From positions 186,001-250,000 of the forward strand of contig WION01000017.1 of the NCBI GenBank assembly GCA_015039365.1: a stretch of 64,000 bases of DNA. Reading direction: 5' to 3'. This stretch comes from Amanita rubescens. Lineage: Eukaryota > Basidiomycota > Agaricomycetes > Agaricales > Amanitaceae. Of the stretch, positions 32,270-44,214 are shown one piece after another. Every line of letters begins with the position of its first letter. Positions within the stretch are counted from its first letter, which is position 1. The notes below the pieces were generated by a model that was given only the letters and a program-made list of their open reading frames with translations, had not been told where the DNA came from and did no database searches. Both the position numbers and the translations under genes were made by a program.

Positions 32270-35200
32270 ATGTCATCAAGCAAACGCGCGCCCGACGTTG
32301 CCCCTGCCGCTGCACCATCAAAGAGAGCAAAGACTTCAGCTCGACAAACCTCTGCTACTCAAGTGAAAGTTCAGGCATCCACGCTACATGTCTCCTCAAA
32401 TGGAAGAATTGGGCGGAAGAAGGTGAAGGTACAACGTGACATCCAGGCGCAAGCGCAGGCGCCCTCCACGACGGTTGATGATGTGCCAGAGGAGTCACCC
32501 GCTGACACATCCTGTCTTTCCTCTGGACTCACGGAGCAGGATGAATTCTCCTCTCTGGAAGCAGCATCAAATGCGGGCAGTCAGAAGAAAAAGAAGAGAG
32601 TCAACACTGTCTCGGTAATTTTTTTTTTTGATTGTCATCAATCTTTTTTAACGTGACCGATAGTCAAAGTTGAACGACTGGCTCCAATTTCGAGATACTT
32701 TCCTCTCCGAAATCATCCGGAGTTACGGCCTTGGCGATTGGTCCGAATTCAACAAATGCGCAAGCTGTCTTTCAAGAGATGGCCGGTTCCGTTGCTTGGA
32801 CTGTTTTCCTCGCTGTCCCCTTCGGTGTGCTGGATGTCTGGTAGCGATTCATAAAGAGAATCCCTTACATCATGTCGAGGTTCGTCTTTTTTATTGTATC
32901 ACTTCAAGTTCTTGGGTCTCATTCATTTTAGGAATGGAATGGAACATTTTTCGAGAAGAGACAATTGAAGAACCTGGGTTTAACTGTTCAGCTGGGTCAT
33001 GGAGGCCACCCTTGCCCTTGTCCAAGCACTGGACCCTCCGACTTCGTAGTTTTCCATGTTAACGGCGTTCATCGCGTCAATGTCACCTTCTGCGACTGCG
33101 GCTCCGTGGAAAACCCGTCACCTCATGCTCGTGTCCAGCTCCTACGAATGGGTTGGTTCCCGGCGACATTTGAACGACCGAAGACAGCATTTTCATTTGA
33201 ACTTCTCAGTCTTTTCCATAAAGTGACGCAGCAGGGGAAAACGACGCTTTATGATTTTTACCATGCAATCTTACAGGTGTCGGACGGCCTTCAACTGGAA
33301 AAGTCAACAGTAAGTGATGGATTTCGCTGTAGCCTGTCGTTCTCATCATAACTTCATTTCTCATAGAATCGATACACTGAATTCCATCGTGTCTTCCGAA
33401 TTTGGCGACATTTGCAGGCATTGAAACATGCCGGCCGCGGACATGATCCCGCAGGCGCTAGTGCTACATCCCATGGTGAACTAGCCATAGAATGCCCCGC
33501 GTGCCCGCAACCGGGAAAAAATTTGCCGGAGAACTGGGAGGACGCGAAGCCCGATGATCAGTATGTACATGCATTCTTGCTTTCAATGTCATTCGCTGAC
33601 GAAACCCATCAGGTTTTTGTACACGCATTTCCTTGCTATCAACGCAAACTTCAAGCTCAAGCAAAAAGAACGTGGCATCCACGATCTTGAACTTGCTCCC
33701 GGATGGGGATACTACGTCGAGTCTTCACGCTATAAAAAACACGTGGAAGCTTATAAAGAACAGCTTGAGGCAAGTATTTGCGATCTCTGAGTATCTATTC
33801 AATAATCTCGTCATATATAGATTAACTCATGCGGATCAGACCACAATGCCATAGTCCGAGCGAATACGGCTGTTCCTGGATACGTCGTGAATGGAGTCGG
33901 CCTCGGCCTCTGTGCTCGGCATTCCATAATCCGAGGAAATGGTGTAGTCGACTTGGAAAAGGGAGAAAAGTACGTAGTACATTATTACTTCATCGTCGTC
34001 CGCAAATGCTTATTAGCATGGAACAGGTATTGCAGCATGGACTACCTGGTCTTATCTGCCCTTGCTGCTGTCAATGTCCCGCGCATCGTTATCTCGTACG
34101 ATATTGGGTGCCAGTGGTCAAAGAATTTGCGGAAACGAATTTCAAAGTACGATGACGACCTTCAACTCCCCGAAGATACCCACCTCGAAATAGGAATCCC
34201 GTCTTGGCATGTCAACGGACATGGGTCATACTGCCGGAATAATTACTTGTTGAATTACTTACCCGGGGTTGGGAGAACATGCGGGGAAGATGTTGAGATT
34301 AGCTGGTCCCAGACAAACTTCCTGGCTCCAAGTACGCACGAGATGGGATCTGGAGCACGACAGGAAACGCTAAACGACCACTGGGACGGTTGGAACCTCC
34401 GGAAGATCGTTGGATTTCGTAAGATTCGATATATATGCACGATTTTCTTTGTATGCTAATAAGATACAAAGGTCCTCTGTTCTTAAAACGATTCAGAGAT
34501 GCATGTATCATGCGGAAGAAGCAGGCTGATACTTTCAAAACGTTTTCCTCGACATTCAAAGCTGAAACGATCGCGAAATGGTCGAAGATGGTGGAAGTTT
34601 GGTTGAATGATCACACGAAGCCAAATCCATATGAAGAACCAGAAAGCAGTAAGTCGTTATGTCATTTTCTTACCAGTTACGTATCTCAATATCACTAGCA
34701 ACCACTTTGCAAGATGTACGTCTCGAACTATTAAAGGAAGATGAAGAGGTTGCGAAAAGCGGTGCACTTGCTCCGCACAAAATGAGTTTGACAGAATTCT
34801 TGATGAAAGGTCTCGAGCTTGAAGAACAGCAGTATGTCCCTTCGCGTTTACGGTATTGACCATATAAATTTACAATGCCCAAAATTAGAAGAACATTGAA
34901 GCATGACGTGGCGCAAATGAACAGCAAACTCACACCGAAGCAAAGTGCCGATGTACAACAGAAGCGCAATAGTCTCTACTGCCGCATTCAGCAGTGGAGG
35001 GAGGCTCAATTAGCTTACATGCCACTCGTTGTCTCTTTGCTTTGTTCAACGCCAATGTCTGATGCGTTGATATCAGTTGATACTGAGAATAGCTCCGAGT
35101 CGTGTCACGGTGTGATTGGGTCATGCTGGGTAGTAGCGGAGGACACACCGTTATATCTACCATCGTCTGTCCCAATGCCTTTACGTGACTCCATGAAGGA

Positions 35201-36098
35201 TGTTGCTGCTAAGGAACTCCGTCTTCGCAAGGCGCAAGCCGAAGAAGCTTTAGAGGACATTCGTCGTGGACGCCGCATGATTACAGGTCTCTCGCAATTC
35301 AAGAAGCTCAATATTTGTGGTGCTGGAAACAAGCCTAATACACGTATGCGAGCCCTTTACAATCGCTTACAGCAAAGGATAAAGCGAGCAGCAAACCGTT
35401 ACCGTGCCGCATGGGAGGCGCTATACCAGCTTGAGCCCGATGGTGGAAGTTGGAAAGACCGGTATCAACAACTGAATCCAACAAAAGATATCCGTGGACC
35501 TGGTAAGCAGCCAGACGATCCTGTGCAAATGCAAAACAGTCGGTTTGAGCCATCCTGGATCTGGATGGTTGTTCGCAATTCAACTGGAAAGGATACTTCA
35601 GAAGAGGCATTTGATGAGACCATGCGTGCTGAATGGGCAAAAATGAAAGCCCGCTGTGATCGATGGGAGGAGGAGTATAGACTGGTGATTGAAGAAATGA
35701 GGCGTACAGTTGCTTATCTGCATTGGAAGGCGATTTGGTGGCATAGCCAAACTGGACGGAGAACCAATGTAGACTCAGTGACATTTCAGGGACTTACTGC
35801 TTATGCAGAGCGACAAGCACAGGTACTGGAGTCATTGGCAGCAAGCTGCATAAAGAGATGGAAAGAAGCATTATTGGCTGCCAATGTTACATTGCCAGAC
35901 TCTTGGGAATCATACTTAGGCTTTGCAGGTGACAAGACTCAAAGTAATGATGGTATATCCAAGGGAGATTGCCACAGTGAGGTCACATTGGAACAGGATA
36001 AGAATAATGTTGAACATTCAGATGAGGAGCTTGATGATGAAGAGAGAAGTTATAGTGATGATCTTGACTCTGATAGCTATGATATAGATGATTTATAA
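32270..36098 (+). CDS. CxC2 cysteine-cluster KDZ transposase
   Basis: About ten exons starting at ATG 32270. Introns I could place: 32615-32663, one near 32881-32932, one near 33310-33366, near 33561-33612, a GC-AG intron starting 33771, near 33971-34027, near 34421-34471, near 34650-34699 and near 34832-34889; every join keeps the frame. The N-terminus is basic. It is followed by the CxC2 cysteine cluster (CASCLSRDGRFRCLDC, CAGC, then H and C residues to FCDCG), VWNGTFF-like and LGLTVQLGH motifs, and the KDZ core with SYDIGCQWSKNL and IPSWHVNGHG. The C-terminal domain has DIRGPGKQP and SWIWMV, then an acidic tail. KDZ is the Kyakuja-Dileera-Zisupton transposase group known from fungi. No stop or frameshift seen, so probably active or recently active. 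Confidence 0.9.
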
Positions 36099-36221
36099 AT
36101 AGATGATTGAACAAGTAATCAATCAAATCTAAGGACATGAATAGAAGAATGTGAATTGGCAGATCCTGCAAATAAATAATAAGTGGTGACTTAAAGATTC
36201 ATAATCCAGAAAATGGAAACC

Positions 36222-37200
36222 ATTGATTAATGAAATGAAATGCCCAAAAGATATGAAAGGATATTTCCTGGGAGCCATGAAAAGTAATGAAATGAAAGGC
36301 CTAAAGATTATGAAAGGATATCCCCTGGGGGATATGAAAAGTGATGAAATGAGAGCCCCAAAAGATATGAAAGGATATTTCCTGGGGGATATGAAAAGTA
36401 ATGAAATGAAAGGCCCAAAAGATATGAAAGGATATTCCCTGGGGGATATGAAAATGAATGAAATGAAAGGCCCAAAAGATATGAAAGGATGTTCCCTGGG
36501 GGATATGAGAAGTAACTTTGAAATGAAAGGCCCAAAAGATATGAAAGATGTTCCCTGGGGGATATGAAAAGTAATGCAATGAAAGGCCCAAAAGATATGA
36601 AAGGATATTCCCTGGGGGATATGAAAATGAATGAAATGAAAGGCCCAAAAGATATGAAAGATGTTCCCTGGGGGATATGAAAAGTAATGCAATGAAAGGC
36701 CCAAAAGATATGAAAGGATATTCCCTGGGGGATATGCCAAAAATGAATGAAATGAAAGGCCCAAAAGATATGAAAGGATATTCCCTGGGGGATATGAAAA
36801 GTAATGAAATGAAAGGCCCAAAAGATATGAAAGGATGTTCCCTGGGGGATATGAAAATGAATGAAATGAAAGGCCCAAAAGATATGAAAGGATATTCCCT
36901 GGGGGATATGAAAAGTAATGAAATGAAAGGCCCAAAAGATATGAAAGGATGTTCCCTGGGGGATATGAAAATGAATGAAATGAAAGGCCCAAAAGATATG
37001 AAAGGATATTCCCTGGGGGATATGAAAAGTAATGAAATGAAAGCCCAAAAGATATGAAAGGATGTTCCCTGGGGGATATGAGAAGTAATGAAATGAAGGC
37101 CCAAAAGATATGAAAGATGTTCCCTGGGGGATATGAAAACTAATGAAATGAAAGGCCCAAAAGTTATGAAAGAGTGTTCCCTGGAGGGGGTATGAAAACT
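36222..37200 (-). repeat. 57-bp tandem array, right arm of the KDZ element
   Basis: About 17 copies of the left-arm unit in opposite orientation (GATATGAAAGG, CCTGGGGGATATGAAAA), again with alternating variants. A few copies carry small deletions (near 36530-36560, 36655, 37040-37110) that break the frame. Confidence 0.93.
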
Positions 37201-37286
37201 AATGAAATGAAAGCTGCCCAGGTTATTGAAAGACCCACCATAGATAACACGAATGGGTTCCCAATAAATCCCTATTCTTTGATAAC

Positions 37287-37727
37287 GCTTGTAGCTACCA
37301 CTCGAGCAGAACTTCTCGTCGCTCACTTCCTCCATCCACTGTAGACTCCATTGCAATGTAGATTAACATCACTTGTAATCGGACTCCAGTTTTCCGGTTA
37401 GTCGTACTGATCAATAATACTCTGCCATCACGTTGAAACTGTGTGACAGATAGGCTGTGACCAATGTGACGAGTCTCTCGGACAACTGTTCGACAAGTTC
37501 TGAACTTGAAGCCAACTTGAAGCCCTCCCTCGGGCCCGGCGCAGCCTGGCGGCAGAAACCTCTGCTTCTCTCCTCGACTTCCCATCATTCCCTTTCTATC
37601 CTCAAGACCACCACGCAGAAAGCACAGGAGTTAGACGTTACGTTGCTCCCAAAGGCTAGACTCTCGGGTCACCCTTTCTCGGCCGAACACTATGTGCACA
37701 TAGTCTATTTTTTTCAATCTGAATAGC
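37287..37727. other. Unassigned sequence right of the KDZ element
   Basis: No gene recognised. A short open frame (37457-37726, plus) has no domain and runs into the next element's target site. Confidence 0.35.
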
Positions 37728-37731
37728 CCGT

Positions 37732-38099
37732 TGAAACACTGCAATGTGCTCTGGGTTGTACCCAGCACTGCAGGTGCCATGCACAATAGTGCACAGACTT
37801 AAGCTAAGGCTGATCTGAGGGGAAGGGGACTCTGATTCTCGTTCGTAGCTATTGTATACGACTACATGTGACATGTACTTATAGTAACTACCATGCGCTT
37901 ACCATGCGCTTGTGGTCCGACATAATCCGACATATTCCCGCGCATCCGACGTACTCCGACGAATTCCCGCGCGTCGGATCGAAGCGGATCGAAAGCGGAC
38001 GGAAGCGGACAGAAAGCGGATTGAAGGATGATCAATGGCGGACATCTTCAGAAAGCTTCGGAGCATGCTGCACACTGTAACAGGATTCCATCCGTTACA
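37732..38099 (-). repeat. 3' LTR of the minus-strand short LTR element
   Basis: 368 bp, same as 39343-39710 by eye. Confidence 0.9.
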
Positions 38100-39342
38100 T
38101 CCGCTCACCAGTTTGAATACTGACTTCCAGTCAGTGCGACCAGAGGCAGAGATGCTTGACAAGGCAGAATTGATGGCGGAACATGGTGGAGTATCGTGGC
38201 AGTGCAATCCGATGATGATAGGTGTCGGTTCCGAAGGTGGCATGGCAGAATCGATGTCAGCGGTCGTTTGGCAAGGAAAGGGGTGTTGACAGGTGTTTCA
38301 GTGATGGATCGTGACTTGTTTGCATATGGGTGTAAGGCAAGTGGTGCAATCGCAGTGGAATCGGAGGCGTCGGAGCTGTAGGCGGAGGGTGGAGGCAGAA
38401 CATCATTGACAGAGGTAGAAAGTCGGAGGCAGTAAAGAGCGGAATCGTCGGAAGCGGAATCGTCGGTATAAGCATACCAAAGCAAGGCGAGGAGGGGCGC
38501 AACTCCCCCAATCGCGGTCATCCCAGTAATTCAATCAATAGCACTGACCCCTTGCATTGAGGCTGCTAATAAAGATGTTTCCTGAGACGCCGTCGGCGCA
38601 ATACGGTATTAAAGAATGTCGATGGCAAAGGTTCTGTCAATGGCTGGTAAAGGGTTCCGAAACTGCGGCGGAGCTGTGGGCCTTAGAAATGTGCGTTGGA
38701 TCGGATTGAGGCAGATCGGAGCCGATCGGAGCAGAGCAAGACAAATTGAGGTGATCGCAATCAAGATAAGCTAAAACATCAATGTGGCGGATGCCACATG
38801 CCTATTCCTGGGAAGAAAAGAAAAAAATCGGAGCGTCGGAGCTGCAGTTGGCGTCGGAAGGAGGAGGAGGAGCAATGCTGGCCAGGGGGCAGGCGTCGGA
38901 GCAGTGTGGACAGCATTTGGTGGACTGCAGCATGTCGGATAAGGGTTGGCAGGTGTGGGGAAACATGAGGCATGGTCAACATGCGGCGGAAGGGCGGATA
39001 CATGAGGCAGAGCTGCAAAATTTGAGGCGCAGCGTCGGAGGCAGCAGAGGGTCATGTATAGGTGTCGGATGAGCTAAAGGAGTGACCGCATGCATAATGA
39101 ATGGAACAGCGGCGGAGGTGGAGCAGAATCGGAGCGATCAAGCAAGTTGGGCAGCAAGAGGGGATGGCATTGGCGGCCTGCGTCGGAGCGGACTCTAGAG
39201 CAGTGTGAGGAGCAGATGGCGGCGGATGGTGGCGGATGGAAGGCGGAGTGAAATGTAGGCCTTGGTAGGGGTAGAAAGAACGTTCATGCTCGCGGACGAG
39301 CGACACAAGGACTGCGAGTTCGCGCCGAAGGTGGGCTCCAGT

Positions 39343-39710
39343 TGAAACACTGCAATGTGCTCTGGGTTGTACCCAGCACTGCAGGTGCCATGCACAATAG
39401 TGCACAGACTTAAGCTAAGGCTGATCTGAGGGGAAGGGGACTCTGATTCTCGTTCGTAGCTATTGTATACGACTACATGTGACATGTACTTATAGTAACT
39501 ACCATGCGCTTACCATGCGCTTGTGGTCCGACATAATCCGACATATTCCCGCGCATCCGACGTACTCCGACGAATTCCCGCGCGTCGGATCGAAGCGGAT
39601 CGAAAGCGGACGGAAGCGGACAGAAAGCGGATTGAAGGATGATCAATGGCGGACATCTTCAGAAAGCTTCGGAGCATGCTGCACACTGTAACAGGATTCC
39701 ATCCGTTACA
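39343..39710 (-). repeat. 5' LTR of the minus-strand short LTR element
   Basis: 368 bp. The primer site lies directly to its left on the plus strand (39330-39342, GGTGGGCTCCAGT). Confidence 0.9.
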
Positions 39711-39714
39711 CCGT

Positions 39715-40431
39715 CTCGATGTTGGATCTAGTTTCATTGGTTGAGTTATTAGCAAGGTCACAATCCTCTCGTCAGCTCTTTTGTGATAGACTCTAATCTG
39801 ATATTTTTTCCGGATGTCATCTGCTCTCTCATTCTTTGTGGAAGTAAACGTTCTGCTTACGAATTGGATGGTAGGTTAAGTATAGCATAAACGCCAGTAT
39901 AGTAATTTCTCAACGTGAATTCAGCACGCTCTGGAGCCATTCATTTGGCGTGTTGTCGCCCGCCATCCTGATTTTTAGGAGGTGAAGTGAGAAGTCAGTG
40001 AAAAGACTCCTCCGAAGTTTGTCGAAGCACATCAAAGGCGGCTATCGCAGAGCTCCGTTTCGCTCCCATGAGGTAGTGGAGGATCAGCCTGTCGCTCGAC
40101 TCGCTCTCTTATTGTCCTTTCCTCTTTTTGCAGGATCTACTCATGCACCACTTGGCCGGGCTTTTGGACTTCCTGCGCATGAACCAGATATATCCATCGG
40201 GATTTGTAAATTAAAAGGACAGCATTCTACTAAAAAGGAGCAATTCTGGAAATTTCATCAACCATATTTCTACAGCCGTGCTTCAACGTCACCCCCGGTC
40301 AGTCGGAGTCCGAACCGGACTCATCCGTCGTTTGCGGCCTACAGCAATGTTTATGAAACATGTGATGTGTAGCGATGAGCCCACACGCGTCACACTTGAC
40401 GAACAAGCCGAGGAATTGATCCTCGGTTAAC
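39715..40431. other. Unassigned sequence; right end matches the 44.0 kb region
   Basis: 39715-40260 shows no gene I can support. About 40290-40431 is similar to about 44010-44110 (shared CACTTGACGAACAAGCC / CACTGGACGAACAAGCC and GAATT blocks), so it belongs to the tandem duplication described at 42936-44924 and was cut by the insertion at 40436. Confidence 0.45.
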
Positions 40432-40435
40432 CCGG

Positions 40436-40753
40436 TGTAACGTGCCGATACCGGCTACGTTGTACTCAGTGCTCAAACCCGACACATGGCGGGCTCCGAC
40501 CTCCGACACTGCGGACCCCGAAACCCGACATCGGACGCATCGGATCGTCAGACGCATGTAGTACATGAGGTAGACATTATATAAACGTGTCGTAGTTTAG
40601 TTTTATACACCTTCTTTCCTTCCGACCACTTTAGTTCAATCGTCCGACAGTGCAGCTGAGGTTGGGTGCGACTGCCCCGTCCACCGAACTCATTCGGCAC
40701 ACGCCGAAACACTCGGGGGTTGTGCGCAACACAGCCTCTTTTGAGTTGTTACA
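40436..40753 (+). repeat. 5' LTR of the plus-strand short LTR element
   Basis: 318 bp, followed directly by the ACTGGAGCCCACC primer site. Confidence 0.92.
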
Positions 40754-42469
40754 ACTGGAGCCCACCGCTCGGTCCAGCCTTTGGCCGCACTCAAGAAACC
40801 CTCGTTTTTCATTCACAAACAGCCCCGGAGGCGCTCATTCTTTCTGGACGGCCCCATCAGCTCATTCCCGCTCCCATACATCTGCTAGTTACCGCCAAAC
40901 ACGCCGCATCTGCACTACAGCCCTCCGACATACACAGCACCGCTGCTATCTGCCATCCGCCACATCAGCTCCGATCTGCCCGCCTACGCATCATTCCTGG
41001 CTCCGCACCCCGCCACTCGATGCCTACAGTCATCCGCAGCCCTATCGGATCCCATCGCAGCCAATCTGCATGCACCGCCTTACAGCACGTGTCCGCTTCA
41101 TGCACCATGGCCCACTTTGACACCGTACCTCACTGCTGGATCCATCAGACACCGTCTACAGCCTGCTGCAACTCTCTGACGCACTGCTTCCGCATCCCGA
41201 CACGTACCGCCTCAGTAGCTCCGATCTGCTGGCCTACATTCCGTCTCAAAGCACTTGCACCCTGCTGCTCGACGCCCGCAGCTTTACCGCAACCTATCGG
41301 GACCATCGGAGCTCATCCACTGTCATAGCACCCCGTCCACATCCGCCGACTTGCAGCAGGAGCCAGCCCATGCCAGCAGTACCCTCATCCGACCCCATCG
41401 GCCGCCACTGCAGCCTATCCGCAGCTCCCGACTTGCAGCACCCACCCACCTCATGCACTACCTCACGCATCGGATACCATTCAGAGCACAGCCGCCAGTC
41501 ATTTCACACCAACCCGACCCTTCACTCATCGGACCGCATTCCTTCCCTCACCAACACGTGTAGACCACGCCTCCGCTCCCTCCTTTCACCTCTCGCAATT
41601 GCTGCAGCCGTCCGCCGCCGCTCCTATGCCTTTCGGACACTGCCAGCACCTCGGCTCACTCTACCACCGTTCCGCCGACACCCGCGAGTCGCAATTCTTT
41701 TTTTTTCAGCCTTTTTTTTCTTTTCTACCCAGGATCGGGATACGGCGCAGCCGTATTCGTTCAAACAGCTACATTTCATGCTCAGTCGGACCCTCAACAC
41801 ACGTCTCATCGCCATCAGCAATATCTCCGCACAGAAACCCTCGCCAAGTCAACCTGCAGCGAAATTGGAGTGTGGGGGATGTTGGGACAGACTCGGATAA
41901 CGGATATCAGTACGCACAACGCAGGACTCACCTTAGGCCCTTTATCATTTGACTAGCACTACCGACTCCGACACCACTCTTTAACACCGTATTGCGCCGA
42001 CGGCGTCTCAGGAAACATCATAGCAGCCTTACAGGGGTCCGTGCTATTGATTCGGATTACTGGGATGACCGCGATCGCGGGAAGTAGCGCCCCACCTCGC
42101 CAACACTTTCTACCGCCTACGACGACATCCGCCGACACGCCATCTGCTATCTGCACCTCAACACGCCCCTCCTCCACATCCCGACAACATCCGCAGCACG
42201 CCGACTGCCACTGAGACCTCCGACACTTCCTGAACCCTATCGCCATCCCCGACTCCCTTGCTTGCAACTACCTACGCACAATCGGACGCCATCGACACTA
42301 CGTCTCACCTCCGATGCCTCTTCCGTCAACGCCGACATTCCGTCTCGTTCAATCACGGACTTCCGCTGCCCTTCCGACTCGGACACTCCGCTTCCGACAC
42401 TTCACCTCGTTCATCCACCGACCCGATGCAGGTTGACGGTGATGTCAACATTCAAAACTGGTGAGCGGG

Positions 42470-42787
42470 TGTAACGTGCCGATACCGGCTACGTTGTACT
42501 CAGTGCTCAAACCCGACACATGGCGGGCTCCGACCTCCGACACTGCGGACCCCGAAACCCGACATCGGACGCATCGGATCGTCAGACGCATGTAGTACAT
42601 GAGGTAGACATTATATAAACGTGTCGTAGTTTAGTTTTATACACCTTCTTTCCTTCCGACCACTTTAGTTCAATCGTCCGACAGTGCAGCTGAGGTTGGG
42701 TGCGACTGCCCCGTCCACCGAACTCATTCGGCACACGCCGAAACACTCGGGGGTTGTGCGCAACACAGCCTCTTTTGAGTTGTTACA
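42470..42787 (+). repeat. 3' LTR of the plus-strand short LTR element
   Basis: 318 bp, identical by eye to 40436-40753 and followed by CCGG. Confidence 0.92.
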
Positions 42788-42935
42788 CCGGGCTTTTCCT
42801 TAAGCTCCAGCTGCCATAAATTCCACCAGTCGGTTCGGAGACACAAATCCATCCCTTCAAACCCAGGAGCAGGGAAGGGGGGGTCCAGCATACCTGCACG
42901 CGTTTCATCATGATCAATCCATGTTTTAAGGGATA

Positions 42936-43627
42936 TCCTCTACATACCAACTGGAGCACATGTCCTCTTCAACTGCCCTACGGCTATACCCTTCACCTCC
43001 CTTTCGGTGAAGACTTGTGGAGGGCAGGGCGTACCTTTGCAATCCAGGCTCATGGTAAGTGCCAGATTGGTATAGAACCGAAAACATTACGAACTAACCT
43101 CTCAGGGGATAGGTCTTAAAAAAGACACCGTTCTTAGGGTATATCCTCTCTATTGGTACTGCATGAGGAAGGCGTCAGTTCTCGCTACGCTAAAGGACTT
43201 GTGAAATGAAGACCAACCCAAATAACCGCACTGGTGCTTTGCGCATTCGGCGACATACTCTCCTCTGTAAGGACCATCTATAGCTAAGTAGACTGCTGCT
43301 TCCTTATACAGTGCTTTTTTACTGAAACGTTCCAACAAGGGGCATAGGCAACCTGGCCCAAGGTACTCGTGAGTTTGACGATATTGGCACAATCCGTCTG
43401 GCGGTACACGGGCTCCATTATTGATGGGCCTATGGAGACAATGCAAGTTCAGGAATCGCAGTAATCGTGGAAGTTATGGTTACTTGCCAATAATGCATGA
43501 CTAAGTTCTGTTCCGCTGGATCATAGGACAAGACATGGTGAGTCGACTCATTGGTGACAGCATGCAGCAACTTTTGTCTGTAGGTTGGGATAGTTGAGAA
43601 TGGTAACGGTCTGGGATTTCTGGACAT
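42936..43627 (-). CDS. Small cysteine-rich protein, paralogue 1 (3' side disturbed)
   Basis: Read from ATG at 43627 (MSRNPRPLPF). Exon 1 contains TYRQKLLHAV and YDPAEQNLVMHYW. After an intron near 43440-43490, exon 2 reads RVPPDGLCQYRQTHEY, GPGCLCPLL, then GEYVAECAKHQCGYLGW. Paired Cys residues in that order suggest a compact zinc-binding module like the GRF-type fingers common in Agaricomycetes; this is inference. A third, C-terminal exon (about 42936-43060) aligns with paralogue 2 but looks degraded. The sequence beyond it was split by the LTR element at 40436-42787. Confidence 0.5.
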
Positions 43628-44214
43628 GTTGGGATAGATCGCAAGCTCAAGCAGGTCGGTGTCCAATTTCAGCACCAAGGGATGATGTTGATGTCTCTGG
43701 CTAGGAATAGGCTCTTATATTTCGGTCGCCCAGTCATAATGAGTCACATTCGCGTCCCTGAACAATCTGTCTCCCACGCGGTTTGGGCGCATACCAAGGG
43801 CAGCAGCCGACCAACCCCGTAGTACACTCAATGAATATTTAAAAATATCGTTCTCTTTGTCTATTGAGGGATGTACTCTAGAGGGTCGTGATAATGGTAA
43901 GATTGTTAAAGTATGAATAAATGTGGAAAGTTATGAAGTTAGAAGGAATACTAAATATCCGGCCGATCAGTTTCAAGTTATAGCTCACAACTATGGTCAT
44001 AGAACGACCGATGCACGACGATGAGCTTGCATACATCACACTGGACGAACAAGCCCAGGAATTCCTCTTCGGCTAGTCCAGGCCTATGGAAACTACCAAC
44101 TTTTGGGAATCTCCGCCAGTCAGTCAGCGTCCGACGCCTCTTCAATGCAGGGAATGGTGGGTTGAGCAGACCTATTCCACAGTTGTCGTAATATTCACAC
44201 TAGTAGGATTATAA

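Larger units (their letters stand above)
25475..37286 (+). mobile_element. KDZ-type DNA transposon with inverted 57-bp repeat arrays at its ends
   Basis: About 11.8 kb. The outer ends are inverted copies of a sequence of about 75 bp beginning GTTATCAAAGAATAGGG (25475 rightwards; 37286 leftwards). Each is followed inwards by an array of a 57-bp repeat (25546-26640 and 36222-37200), in opposite orientation. Between the arrays lie three genes: SANT/trihelix-like (minus), RNase H1-N-like (plus) and a CxC2-KDZ transposase (plus). The inner array ends are not similar to one another, which argues for one element rather than two array insertions. CTACAA precedes the repeat on both sides, so the true end may lie a few bases further out; I found no clear target duplication. 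Confidence 0.7.
37732..39710 (-). mobile_element. Short non-autonomous LTR element (TRIM/LARD-like), minus orientation
   Basis: LTRs of 368 bp at 37732-38099 and 39343-39710 appear identical. Read on the minus strand they start TGTAACGGATGG and end GTGTTTCA, and the 5' LTR (39343-39710) is followed by the same ACTGGAGCCCACC primer site as the element at 1771. Flanks CCGT at 37728-37731 and 39711-39714 are a 4-bp target duplication. The 1243-bp interior has no gag or pol that I can see. Identical LTRs point to a recent insertion. Confidence 0.88.
40436..42787 (+). mobile_element. Short non-autonomous LTR element (TRIM/LARD-like), plus orientation
   Basis: LTRs of 318 bp at 40436-40753 and 42470-42787 appear identical (TGTAACGTGCC...GTTGTTACA). 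A TATATAAA box lies at 40578-40585. The interior begins with ACTGGAGCCCACC and has no gag or pol. Flanks CCGG at 40432-40435 and 42788-42791 are a 4-bp target duplication. Interior 41970-42110 matches, inverted, the interior of the element at 37732 (about 38456-38630), including ACCGTATTGCGCCGACGGCG. Confidence 0.9.

Noticed and set aside
36129..37356. Open frames of 351, 287 and 246 codons on the minus strand of the right array
   Set aside because: Same repeat artefact; frames change with each small deletion in the array.
38105..39405. Minus- and plus-strand ORFs of about 80-138 codons inside the 37732 element
   Set aside because: They arise from GGA/TCGGAG-rich composition and are not shared with the sister element.
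40666..42000. Open frames of 100-220 codons in the interior of the 40436 element
   Set aside because: Pro/His/Ser-rich low-complexity text, several frames open at once, no Gag motif and no conservation in the related element at 37732.
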